Positions 15,719-24,173 of a stretch of DNA of 48,176 nt are shown piece after piece. The stretch is from Candidatus Saccharimonadota bacterium (GTDB lineage: Bacteria; Patescibacteriota; Saccharimonadia; Saccharimonadales; Saccharimonadaceae): the NCBI GenBank assembly GCA_017514045.1, contig JAFWLS010000021.1, forward strand, positions 1 to 48,176, read 5' to 3'. Made by a program: the position numbers and the translations under genes. The notes beneath the pieces are model-generated. The model saw only the letters and a program-made list of their open reading frames with translations. It was not told the DNA's origin and made no database searches. Position 1 is the stretch's first letter; every line of letters begins with the position of its first letter.

Positions 15719-16508
15719 TCTGAATACATTTTATCACAATCTCTTTCACTTTTTCAAGCGGGAGCCAAACAATTTCAGTATTTCTTTTAAACCACGTCAT
15801 CTGGCGCTTAGCTAAATGCCAATCATCAATCACGAAAAGCTCTATTGCCTCTTCACGTGTTATCTCGCCCTGTAAAAATCGCCAAACAAACTGATATATA
15901 TTGCTAGTCATTGCCCTATTGCCCCAACCATACTCTTTCACTAGTCTTCTTGTTTCGTCATACAGGCTCTCGCTAAACATCTGTTCAGCCCGATCGCGTA
16001 GTCGCTTCCTTAATTCGTCAGGTTTCCAACTAATTCCAAAAATTTTATACTCTTCGTTTATAATCTGTCTGTCCGGATAATTCTTTGTATCGCTTTGATC
16101 CAGACTACCAGTTTGTCCGTTCAAATTATTTATACGTTCGCCGCGTTTCCTATCGTAACCTTTTCCTTTTGTCTCAAATTTATAATCATAGATTAGCGCA
16201 TCGACATAAAGCCCCGTTCCTCCCACTATCATTGGTGTTTTATGGGCTTTCTTAATCTCTTCGATTTTTTCTTCCGCATATTTTTTCCAATCCACTACGG
16301 TAAAACGTTCCCCCGGATTAACGAGATCGAAGCCGTAGTGTAATATCCCCCCTCTCTCTTCAATCGTTGGCTTTGCCGTCCCGATATCCATACCTTTATA
16401 AATAGTTCTTGAATCAGCAGAAATAATCACTCCGTCAATTTCTTTAGCGATAGCAATAGAAACCCCCGTCTTCCCTGAGCCGGTGGGTCCTATAATTACC
16501 GGAATCAT
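15702..16508 (-). CDS. miaA: tRNA dimethylallyltransferase
   Basis: MiaA transfers a dimethylallyl group to A37 of tRNAs that read UNN codons. The P-loop GPTGSGKT is at residues 7-14, followed by ISADSRTIYKGMDIGTAKPT and GGTGLYVDALI; the C-terminal helical part contains MTWFKRNTEIVWL. At 268 aa it is shorter than the E. coli enzyme (316). The ATG overlaps the thrS stop by one base (TAATG). Confidence 0.94.
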   Translation of the reverse strand: MIPVIIGPTGSGKTGVSIAIAKEIDGVIISADSRTIYKGMDIGTAKPTIEERGGILHYGFDLVNPGERFTVVDWKKYAEEKIEEIKKAHKTPMIVGGTGLYVDALIYDYKFETKGKGYDRKRGERINNLNGQTGSLDQSDTKNYPDRQIINEEYKIFGISWKPDELRKRLRDRAEQMFSESLYDETRRLVKEYGWGNRAMTSNIYQFVWRFLQGEITREEAIELFVIDDWHLAKRQMTWFKRNTEIVWLPLEKVKEIVIKCIQNEQRK

Positions 16509-18271
16509 TATTTCAATCCCTTAATATAGTCCGCGAGCTTAGTTAATTTTACTTTTTCTTCCTTGTCTTTTAGTCTCACTGACACTTCCTCAGCTTGTCT
16601 ATCCTTTTCGCCTACAATCAAAACCATCGGGATCTTATATTCAGTAGCGCGTTTGATCTTCTTACCAAGAGAATCATCTGAATTGTCAATCGTATATCTA
16701 AGCTCGCTATTTTTAATCGGATCATTTAGAACAATTCCTTTTAAAACGTCTTCGACTTTTTTAGCATAGTCATTAACCGACTCATTAACAGTCAGTACCC
16801 TCACTTGCTCTGGGGCCATCCAAAACGGGAACCAACCAGCCGTATGCTCAATATAGACACTCAGAAAACGCTCAATCGAACCAATCAGAGCACAATGTAT
16901 CATAATCGGGGTCTTCTTAGTGCCATCTGCTGCAGTATATTCCAAGCCAAAGCGCTGAGGCATAGCATAATCCAACTGTACAGTAGCGAGTTGCCATTCG
17001 CGACCCAATGCGTCTTCAGCCATAAAGTCCATCTTAGGACCATACATAGCCGCTTCACCTATACCGATAAAGTATTCCATCTTAAACTTTTCTGCCATCT
17101 TCTGGATCGATTTCTGAGCCTTCTCCCACATTTCTGGATCGCCGATATAGCCATCACCATCGTCGCGGAACGATAAGCGCAACTTCAACTTCATACCAAT
17201 TCTTGCATACAGATCCTTAGCCGCTTCAATTAATTCTCCAAACACACCCTCGACTTGCTCGTCTGTACAAAATATGTGCGAATCATCCTGAGTAATAGAG
17301 CGTACGCGCGACAGCCCACCCAGCTCGCCCTTACGTTCGTCACGATAAACCATCGTAGTTTCAAGATACTTAATTGGAAGCTCTTTATAAGAGCGCGGGA
17401 GGCTAGCGAATATTTGGCTATGATGTGGACAGCTAACCGGTTTTACTGCAAGTTCATCGCCAGATTCAGAACTAGTAAATCGAAGCAGTTCCGGAAACTT
17501 TTCAAAGTGACCTGAAGCCTTGTAAAGATCCACATTAGCGATATGCGGTATACAAACTTTCTTGTATCCACAACGTAGACGATAGCCTTGAGTAAAATCG
17601 TTCAATACGTCACGAAGAATAGTGCCTCGTGGAGTAAATAGTGGCAAGCCAGCGCCAACGAGATCCGAAAAACAAAACAGATCCATTTCCCTGCCCAATT
17701 TACGGTGGTCTCTAGCCTTAGCTTCCTCCTGCTGTTTGATATACGCCTCTAATTCATCTTTCGTTTCAAAAGCCACACCATAAATGCGCGTTAGCATTTC
17801 ACGTTTTTCATCACCTCGCCAATAAGCTCCAGCCACACGCATCAATTTAAATGCGCCGATCTCTTTCATCGATTTAACATGTGGCCCCTTACAAAGGTCA
17901 GCAAAAACCACTTTTCCATTAGGAGAAACCATGTCGTAAAAAGAAATCGTCTCATCATCAGGCAAATCGTTTATGAGTTCAACTTTATACTTTTGATGGT
18001 TCTTCTTAGCCCAATCTAGCGCTTCCTCGCGCGATTCTTCCCTGCGCACCATCTTACACCCTTGTGCAATAATTCCACGCATCTTCTTCTCAATTTTAGG
18101 CAAATCTGCATCGGAAATCTTAGTATCTCCAAAATCAATATCGTAATAAAAACCACTTTCAATTGAAGGACCCACGCCAAATGTTGTTGTCGGATAAAGC
18201 TCCTTCACCGCTGCAGCCAAAACATGGCTTAGCGTATGACGCATTTTATCTACTTCATTTTGCTTTTCCAT
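16508..18271 (-). CDS. thrS: threonyl-tRNA synthetase without TGS domain
   Basis: Class II synthetase charging tRNA-Thr (587 aa). The N-terminus starts directly with the editing domain (HTLSHVLAAAV, H12 and H16), so the TGS domain of about 60 residues found in E. coli is absent. The catalytic core holds the zinc ligands in VSCPHHSQ, HIFC and MIHCALIGSIERF, and the anticodon-binding domain ends the protein. Start supported by AAAGGGATAAAGCT. First gene of thrS-miaA-regulator-MBL operon; tRNA-Val lies just upstream on the same strand. Confidence 0.95.
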   Translation of the reverse strand: MEKQNEVDKMRHTLSHVLAAAVKELYPTTTFGVGPSIESGFYYDIDFGDTKISDADLPKIEKKMRGIIAQGCKMVRREESREEALDWAKKNHQKYKVELINDLPDDETISFYDMVSPNGKVVFADLCKGPHVKSMKEIGAFKLMRVAGAYWRGDEKREMLTRIYGVAFETKDELEAYIKQQEEAKARDHRKLGREMDLFCFSDLVGAGLPLFTPRGTILRDVLNDFTQGYRLRCGYKKVCIPHIANVDLYKASGHFEKFPELLRFTSSESGDELAVKPVSCPHHSQIFASLPRSYKELPIKYLETTMVYRDERKGELGGLSRVRSITQDDSHIFCTDEQVEGVFGELIEAAKDLYARIGMKLKLRLSFRDDGDGYIGDPEMWEKAQKSIQKMAEKFKMEYFIGIGEAAMYGPKMDFMAEDALGREWQLATVQLDYAMPQRFGLEYTAADGTKKTPIMIHCALIGSIERFLSVYIEHTAGWFPFWMAPEQVRVLTVNESVNDYAKKVEDVLKGIVLNDPIKNSELRYTIDNSDDSLGKKIKRATEYKIPMVLIVGEKDRQAEEVSVRLKDKEEKVKLTKLADYIKGLK

Positions 18272-18298
18272 AGCTTTATCCCTTTAGTTATACAATAA

Positions 18299-18375
18299 TG
18301 GTGGGTCGCAAGGGGCTCGAACCCCTGACCTCCTCGGTGTAAACGAGGCGCTCTAGCCAACTGAGCTAGCGACCC
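18299..18375 (-). tRNA. tRNA-Val (anticodon TAC)
   Basis: Acceptor GGGTCGC/GCGACCC, D-arm, anticodon stem CCTCG/CGAGG with loop TTTACAC, T-loop TTCGAGC, and an encoded ACCA end. A TATAAT lies about 18 nt upstream of the 5' end. Confidence 0.97.
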
Positions 18376-18438
18376 ATATATTCATAAATTATAACGCATT
18401 TCCTTCATTTACGCTATAGTTGCAATAAGAAAATATGC

Positions 18439-18444
18439 TATAAT
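18439..18444 (+). promoter_or_regulatory. extended -10 promoter, leaderless geometry
   Basis: TGC followed by TATAAT (18439-18444); the -10 ends 6 nt before the ATG at 18451. Same sequence context ATGCTATAAT as at the recombinase and DUF1653 promoters. Confidence 0.7.
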
Positions 18445-18450
18445 ATGCTT

Positions 18451-18711
18451 ATGTTAGACAGAATTAGAAAAAATCGTTTTTTATCATCAATCATAATGGC
18501 CCTTGCTGCTTTCATAGCAGCCATGATTATCTGGCCACTTTTTGATCTTCTCTGGGCCAAGATTATCACTCATAGCGAATTTATTTATACCTTCAGAGAA
18601 TACGTCGTCGAACCGGCAATTTTCGCCGTTATTTTCGGAATTATCGCCTACTTTATTTGGAAACCTGAAACCAAATTCGATAGAAAATCAGAAAAGCACC
18701 CAAAAAAATAA
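18451..18711 (+). CDS. small membrane protein (86 aa), unknown function
   Basis: Two hydrophobic segments (about residues 12-32 and 46-70) and a positively charged tail (KFDRKSEKHPKK). No recognised family. The upstream ATG at 18445 directly abuts the -10 box, so the ATG at 18451 is the likely start of a leaderless message. It stands alone on the plus strand and converges with the CYTH operon. Confidence 0.6.
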   Translation: MLDRIRKNRFLSSIIMALAAFIAAMIIWPLFDLLWAKIITHSEFIYTFREYVVEPAIFAVIFGIIAYFIWKPETKFDRKSEKHPKK

Positions 18712-18726
18712 CACTATCTCTTCACC

Positions 18727-18807
18727 CTAAAACTCCCTCGGTATAGTTTTTTGATCCGATAACTTTTTCCAATCCGTCTCACCATGTCTTACTAGATTCA
18801 ATCTCAT
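18727..18807 (-). pseudogene. remnant of a histidine phosphatase (phosphoglycerate-mutase-like) gene
   Basis: The 26 codons from ATG 18807 read MRLNLVRHGETDW and then stop at TAG 18729-18727. LVRHGETDW is the catalytic RHG signature that opens the histidine phosphatase superfamily, normally about 200 aa. The ATG overlaps the CYTH stop as ATGA, a classic coupled arrangement, so this was once the next gene of the operon. The rest is gone and the convergent 86-aa gene begins within 20 nt. Confidence 0.65.
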
Positions 18808-19391
18808 ACCTTGCTCTTTCTCTTCTTTCCCTTTAGTCCATCAGGTTTTCGTTCAAATACAATCTCCGGCCATTTTCTCGCGTCTTTCGAGAACACGCCA
18901 TCATAATACATCTCATAAATATCGTCAACTGACCCATAAATCGCTTTTTTAATATCGAATCCTAATTTCCTACTTATCTCTAATGTTTTCTCTACAGTCG
19001 GGCCCTCAATCTCTACGTACGTTGGTAACCAAGGCCAAGTATCTATATCAATCTCAACATCATCAAGTTCCCACGTTTCGCGAAGAGACTCCTCATATTT
19101 CTTCGCTTTGAGTCCACACTCTTTCATAAAAATAATCATATTCTCGTAATTATCTATAGTCACATTCACCTCTTTTGCACCAGTTATAGTATGATCGTCA
19201 AATCGTTTGTAAGTCGCAACAATCTTGTCACCTTCGTCACGTACTCGAGCAAACGCATGTTCTCCCTGATCAAACACTACTCTTTTCATCATTCTTTCGG
19301 GCACCAACAGCTTAGCTGAAAGATGCTGAAGTTTTTTTCTCAGGCTATCCTTGTTTATATCCAAAAAAACTGCCTCAATCTCCGGCTTCAT
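18804..19391 (-). CDS. CYTH-domain protein (class IV adenylate cyclase/thiamine triphosphatase-like)
   Basis: 195 aa. CYTH enzymes act on triphosphorylated substrates with a metal inside a beta tunnel. Here the leading motif is EIEAVF in place of ExExK; FARVRDEGDKIVATYKRF, EVNVTID and the late VEIDIDTWPWLPTYVEIEG agree with the family. The missing first Lys may alter substrate choice. The gene overlaps the DUF1653 gene by 4 nt (ATGA) and formerly continued into a phosphatase gene. Confidence 0.78.
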   Translation of the reverse strand: MKPEIEAVFLDINKDSLRKKLQHLSAKLLVPERMMKRVVFDQGEHAFARVRDEGDKIVATYKRFDDHTITGAKEVNVTIDNYENMIIFMKECGLKAKKYEESLRETWELDDVEIDIDTWPWLPTYVEIEGPTVEKTLEISRKLGFDIKKAIYGSVDDIYEMYYDGVFSKDARKWPEIVFERKPDGLKGKKRKSKV

Positions 19392-19630
19392 AATTCCTCT
19401 GCCTCCACCTCCTCAAATCTCCACTTTTGCTGAACATCCGGGTACCGCTCGTGATCAACTTCGCTCATAAACATATCCAGTGGTCTCACATATAGTTCAC
19501 CATCGCCATACATCTGACGATATATTACATAATCCGACAAGTCCTCAGAATATTTTGCTATACCCTCAACTCTATATTTCTTTCCTTTAAAGTGTCGATA
19601 AACGCCATTCACCTTCAGACTTCTGCTCAT
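19388..19630 (-). CDS. DUF1653 protein
   Basis: 80 aa with the family signature VYRHFKGKKYRVEGIAKYSED and YVRPLDMFMSEV. Function unknown. It overlaps the CYTH start by 4 nt. An AAAGGA 12 nt before the ATG serves as its ribosome site, inside the small upstream ORF at 19633-19671. Confidence 0.85.
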   Translation of the reverse strand: MSRSLKVNGVYRHFKGKKYRVEGIAKYSEDLSDYVIYRQMYGDGELYVRPLDMFMSEVDHERYPDVQQKWRFEEVEAEEL

Positions 19631-19632
19631 TT

Positions 19633-19671
19633 CTATCTATATCCTTTCATACTAATCGTCTTAGAAACCAT
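19633..19671 (-). CDS. possible 12-codon leader peptide
   Basis: An ATG at 19671 begins MVSKTISMKGYR then TAG. It has by far the best Shine-Dalgarno of this region, AAAAGGAGGT (19690-19681) at 9 nt, and is the first start codon of the transcript. The stop is 2 nt before the DUF1653 ATG, so re-initiation or coupling is plausible. It may also be a chance reading frame. Confidence 0.4.
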   Translation of the reverse strand: MVSKTISMKGYR

Positions 19672-19694
19672 TTGCTGCCAACCTCCTTTTACTC

Positions 19695-19720
19695 ATTATA
19701 GCATATAGGCGAATTTCGCC
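19695..19720 (-). promoter_or_regulatory. DUF1653-CYTH promoter with spacer palindrome
   Basis: TGC-TATAAT (19700-19695) forms an extended -10. Just upstream, 19708-19720 holds the palindrome GGCGAA-A-TTCGCC in the spacer, a possible operator. The remaining gap to 19848 shows nothing I can name. Confidence 0.5.
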
Positions 19721-19848
19721 CGAACAATCACATAGTCTATCGCTACATATCATGAGCAAAATAATTATACAAAGTAATCGTGAAGTCTACTGGCTCCACA
19801 AACACCTCTAGAACTCTCACCTAAGCAATAATATGCAGAATTATAAAA

Positions 19849-21336
19849 TTAATTGTTCACTCCATGATGTGCAAGAAATGATTCAGCTGTCATTGGTAGA
19901 AATACATATCCATTTGCTTGACCATACTGTATAATTCTTTCTACGGCATCTACTGAAAATCCTTTTATGTCATGTTGCAAAACAACATATCGACCGTCTC
20001 CTAATCTTGAAACTACGTTATTATACACTTGGTCTGCTGTTGATGCCCCTCCGGCATCTCCAGACGATACATTCCAGTCTACATATTGAAATCCTCTACG
20101 CCCTACTTCACCTACTAATTCACTCATAATACCTCGTTGATACTGTGCGCTAATTGTGTTTGAACTCCCTCCAGGAAACCTAATCAATGTTGGCTCATAC
20201 CCGGTAATTCGCTTTACTCTATCTCGAATAGCATATAGGTCCGCAAAATAATTCCCTACACTCGAATACACGTACGCATAATCATGTGAGTTAGTATGCA
20301 GCGCCACGGTATGTCCCTCATCATATTCCCGTTTAATCAAAGCATCGTCCCCTCTACCCGTCACAAAAAACGTTACCTTAACACCATACTTAGCCAATAT
20401 ATCCAACAATCTCCCCGTATGTTCCCCGGGTCCATCATCAAAAGTCAGATATACAATTCTATTGCTATCCTCTGGACTAACTACCTTTACCGTACGATAC
20501 TTCTCGCTTTCGTTACCCGTCTCGTCTTTTGCCTTATACTTCATTATGTATTCTCCAGGTTCGTTAGTATTAATGGTTCCTTCCGTCGCTACATCAACGT
20601 CTCCGTCGCAATTATCTACAGCCGTTGCTCCCTCATCTTCATACTCAGACCCACGTACAATCGTCTTAGCTTCTAATCCATTGACGTTGATTTCTGGAGC
20701 TAATGCGTCCTCCACTAATCCTACGACAGTTTTTATAGTTCTATTTCCACTTTCATCAGACACAGCTATAATCACCATTCCGTTACCGTCAAACATTGTC
20801 TCGATCCTATCTGTTAAGTCACCGTCATGCCTATCCTCAGCTTTCATCTTTATCTGCGGTATCTTACCGTTCGGGCAAACCAAAACTTTCCTTTCGCTTT
20901 CTCCTAATTCATCCAAATCAGCCAATTCAAGCTCTGGAGGTGTTGTGTCGACTACTCTTATCGTCGCCTCCCTCTCCACGTGTCTATTTTTGAAGTGTGC
21001 CGAATATTGCACCTTGTACTCACCTAGTTCCTCCATATCAACCTCTCCACTCATCTCCATATCCAACCGCTCGCAACTCAAAAAAGTGCCAAAACATACT
21101 TCGCCATTCTCTATTACGAGTTCCCCTTCATATTCAACATTTTTTTCCCACGAAAAACCAAAAAACCTAAATTTAGGTGTCAACGCCCATGCTCCCACCG
21201 CCGAAATAAGTGCAGCGCTTAGGCCGATCAAGACTATCACCCAGGCCTTCAATCTTTTCTGCCCTTTATTGGTGTTTTCATTGTCCGAGGCTTCAACAAG
21301 TTTAGTCTCTTCATCGGCAAGTTTGCTTTTGTTCAC
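19849..21336 (-). CDS. membrane-anchored polysaccharide deacetylase with Ig-like domains
   Basis: A NodB-fold deacetylase removes acetyl groups from peptidoglycan or another glycan on the cell surface. From the chosen start: membrane segment near residues 31-53, two DUF5011-like Ig modules (TIRVVDTTPPELEL..., DEGATAVDNCDGDV...), then the catalytic domain with TFDDGP (motif 1), HTNSHDY (motif 2), RFPGGSS (motif 3) and VVLQHD. All main metal and catalytic positions are present. The frame is open to a TTG at 21354, but TATAAT (21348-21343) lies inside that extension and ends 6 nt before GTG 21336; the GTG is therefore preferred, giving 495 aa and a leaderless message. Confidence 0.88.
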   Translation of the reverse strand: MNKSKLADEETKLVEASDNENTNKGQKRLKAWVIVLIGLSAALISAVGAWALTPKFRFFGFSWEKNVEYEGELVIENGEVCFGTFLSCERLDMEMSGEVDMEELGEYKVQYSAHFKNRHVEREATIRVVDTTPPELELADLDELGESERKVLVCPNGKIPQIKMKAEDRHDGDLTDRIETMFDGNGMVIIAVSDESGNRTIKTVVGLVEDALAPEINVNGLEAKTIVRGSEYEDEGATAVDNCDGDVDVATEGTINTNEPGEYIMKYKAKDETGNESEKYRTVKVVSPEDSNRIVYLTFDDGPGEHTGRLLDILAKYGVKVTFFVTGRGDDALIKREYDEGHTVALHTNSHDYAYVYSSVGNYFADLYAIRDRVKRITGYEPTLIRFPGGSSNTISAQYQRGIMSELVGEVGRRGFQYVDWNVSSGDAGGASTADQVYNNVVSRLGDGRYVVLQHDIKGFSVDAVERIIQYGQANGYVFLPMTAESFLAHHGVNN

Positions 21337-21393
21337 AAGCCTATTATATACCAATTTATCAAAAACAAAGACGCCTTACGTATCGAATAAGAA

Positions 21394-24096
21394 TCACAAC
21401 CTCTTATCTACAAATATAATCGATTCGCTATTTACTTCCACTTTTTTCAATTGTGAACGTCTGGCAGCCACGCCCAACACCACAATACCCGTCACAACAA
21501 TCAAAGCCAGAACGCCATTACTGTGATAATTGGCTCTTTCAAAATCCCTCTTCAATTTAAAACCAGTGTTCGGTACATTCGGGACCGTATCGCCACTCGT
21601 ATCTGGTACGTCAGGCACTATCACATCTTCCAAATAAACAAATAAATCGTAAACCCTTTCTGTGCCATCTTCCGCAGTAACTGTTATCGTCATCACTTTC
21701 ACATCCTCATCAACAACAGTAGATTCCGTATAAACCGTAGCGCTCTCGTCTTCGGTGTCACCAATCACCAGAACATCTAAGCCATCTTCAAAAGCGCCTT
21801 TATCGTATCCGGCAGGAATAACCACCTCATACTCGGTTATTTCCTTATCAAACTCTGGTTCAATCTCAGCGTATTTGATCACCCCATTTACCTTATACTG
21901 AACTTCAAGTGAAGACAAATATGCATTATCTGACTGTACAGGCGGCTCTGGTCCAGGCTGCGGCTCAGATTCATCAGCAAACACTGCATAGATCGTCTTG
22001 TCCTCATTTAATGTTATCCTACTATTGGCATCATATTGCTTTTCACTAGCCTCAGCAGAATCCGCCCAACCCTCAAATATTTTGTCAGCTTTAGTTGGCG
22101 CTACATCTGGAACCGTCACCTCGCAATTAGTTTCAGTAGTTGTACAGCTCGTCGTTATAACACTACCGCCCGGGAACAAACCTCCATTCGAATCCAAAGT
22201 TAATGTAAATGTCGTTTCTCTTGGAGCGTCAACTGTGAAAACATTTATCACTTCTATAGAACGGTCGAAATTGTTCATATCTCTTTCGGCAACAAGCTTT
22301 ATAGCATACTCACCATCTACCTCAACATCACCCGCAAACGTATATTTATTCACACCAAAATACGCATTTATACTGCCATTCTTCACAAATCCGTCAACAG
22401 TACCATCACGACTCACATAAACATCATAGTTCTCACGACCATCATCGTCCATAATTGCGCTAAAAGATAGCGTTTTAAGCAGCTCATGGCCATGAGAATT
22501 AAATTCAAACACTAATTCCTTACTCCCAGCCTCAATAGCGGCTTGTTCATAATCATCAACCGAGTAATAATGATCATAGCTATCCAATCTTTCAACCGAA
22601 TTAAATGTCAACAGCTCGTTAAATGCAGAGTTATATCCGATGTAAAAATTGTCATGCTCTAATATAGTTACAATATCATCACCGCTAGTAACCATATTTT
22701 CGTGCGGCTCTTCTCCATAAGAATTTTGCAAGATAAAGGCACCCAATTTGTCTACGCCATTATCCTTATATGCCCAGTTGTCGTCCCATCCAACAATGGT
22801 CATTTGATGAGCCATCTCGGAGCGGCAAACAAACGATTGACTAGATACATCATACCCTCTATCAATTATCGTTCCATCAACCTGATAAACCCCATTTTCG
22901 TCCGGCACTGGATTCCCGTCACCGTCTTTGTCAAAATCTATATACATACAATTATCTGGGTCAACAAATGTTGCAACAGAAACAGCACCATACTTTTTTA
23001 TATTATTCTTTATAGTATTCACAATCGCAGTTTTTGTGCTACTTTCCCCATAATCACTATCGAATGCAAAATCCGCACCTGTCACTACAAACGCGGTGGC
23101 CCTTTCGTCATTCATATCTGCATGGTTCTGTTTTTCTGAGTATGCCCCCTTCCCGTCTAGAACATTTAGAGAAAGATTCCAAATATCCTCGTATTTTGAA
23201 ATAACCGACAACCTACTATCATTACTTTTAACTACACCTGTAAAATCTCTTTCATTCATCAACCCTAACGGATTCATCAGCGCCACAAGCATATTATAAA
23301 CATCCGCCGCCCCACCTAATTCCCTCTCGTGCCCAGTGGTTGTAAGTCTATCATATAGCAAATTAGTCCTCCCGGCCGCCACATCACCCACTTTATAAGC
23401 ATTACTCGCTGATACGTTTTGATAATCTATATGCTTTGGCGAAATCTCCTTCTCTGCAGAGTTTACCGCTAATCCATTCCTAGCCACATAGTATTCTATA
23501 GGCGATGTCATAGCGTAGACCCAGCACAGATTCTCACTGTTCTGATTTTTTACCCTAATATCATAACCAAACGATTGTTCGCGCGAGTTATAGTAGCTTT
23601 CCGAACCAGTACCAACACCACGAGACAAGCTCCTAGACGCGCCGCCAAAACTATTCGGCATCCTTAAAGCTATCTTCCCCGATGAAGAAGTATTCCTAGC
23701 CCTGAAGTCCTCTATGAGGTAATCTTTTATAGAATACTCGTCTTCAGCATCCTCTAACTCATCTTTGACTTCTGGTTCTTCCTCGTCTTCATCGTCCGCA
23801 TCTTCTTCCATGTCTTCATTGGCCATACCCTCTTCTTCATCGATCTCTTCCTTTTCACTTTCACCGCCAGACAATTCATCATCGTCACCTATCAGTTCAT
23901 CACTTTCGTCTTGAATCATGCTAATATCGCCATTTTCTTCACCCTCTTCAGCAAATGTCAAAGTAGCGACCACCGGTACAGCTAATGCTAATACCCCAGC
24001 AAGTAAAAAGTATTTATATTGACTAGCAAATCCCGTCAGACGCGTAAACACACGTTTTATGACAGAAATCTGCAACGCAGAATGAGAAGTATTCAT
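21394..24096 (-). CDS. large secreted papain-like (C1) cysteine protease, surface anchored
   Basis: 900 aa. Signal/TM segment about residues 30-48, acidic linker 50-120, then a C1 peptidase: oxyanion Gln185, Cys191 (QNSENLCWVYA), His430 (EMAHQMTIVGWDD) and Asn458 (LQNSYG). A calcium-type loop DFDKDGDGNPVPDE lies near 388. Then an InlB/Listeria-Bacteroides repeat (LTLDSNGG...FEGWAD...AVFADE), a cadherin-like sandwich module (LSSLEVQY...YDLFVYLED), VPNTGF near 841-846, a membrane segment about 861-878 and a basic tail. PNTG followed by TM and arginines recalls a sortase signal, but the 15-residue gap is long. Likely acts on host or competitor proteins. Start has AGGGAA 4-5 nt upstream. Confidence 0.82.
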   Translation of the reverse strand: MNTSHSALQISVIKRVFTRLTGFASQYKYFLLAGVLALAVPVVATLTFAEEGEENGDISMIQDESDELIGDDDELSGGESEKEEIDEEEGMANEDMEEDADDEDEEEPEVKDELEDAEDEYSIKDYLIEDFRARNTSSSGKIALRMPNSFGGASRSLSRGVGTGSESYYNSREQSFGYDIRVKNQNSENLCWVYAMTSPIEYYVARNGLAVNSAEKEISPKHIDYQNVSASNAYKVGDVAAGRTNLLYDRLTTTGHERELGGAADVYNMLVALMNPLGLMNERDFTGVVKSNDSRLSVISKYEDIWNLSLNVLDGKGAYSEKQNHADMNDERATAFVVTGADFAFDSDYGESSTKTAIVNTIKNNIKKYGAVSVATFVDPDNCMYIDFDKDGDGNPVPDENGVYQVDGTIIDRGYDVSSQSFVCRSEMAHQMTIVGWDDNWAYKDNGVDKLGAFILQNSYGEEPHENMVTSGDDIVTILEHDNFYIGYNSAFNELLTFNSVERLDSYDHYYSVDDYEQAAIEAGSKELVFEFNSHGHELLKTLSFSAIMDDDGRENYDVYVSRDGTVDGFVKNGSINAYFGVNKYTFAGDVEVDGEYAIKLVAERDMNNFDRSIEVINVFTVDAPRETTFTLTLDSNGGLFPGGSVITTSCTTTETNCEVTVPDVAPTKADKIFEGWADSAEASEKQYDANSRITLNEDKTIYAVFADESEPQPGPEPPVQSDNAYLSSLEVQYKVNGVIKYAEIEPEFDKEITEYEVVIPAGYDKGAFEDGLDVLVIGDTEDESATVYTESTVVDEDVKVMTITVTAEDGTERVYDLFVYLEDVIVPDVPDTSGDTVPNVPNTGFKLKRDFERANYHSNGVLALIVVTGIVVLGVAARRSQLKKVEVNSESIIFVDKRL

Positions 24097-24173
24097 ATTA
24101 TTCCCTGCTTATAACTCTTATACTTAATATAATACCCGTCAAAAAGCTACAAGTCAATTACAATAATGGTTAA

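Noticed and set aside
20462-21526. 354-codon plus-strand ORF opposite the deacetylase
   Set aside because: Antisense shadow of a gene with clear NodB and Ig motifs; Ser/Thr-rich composition with no domain.
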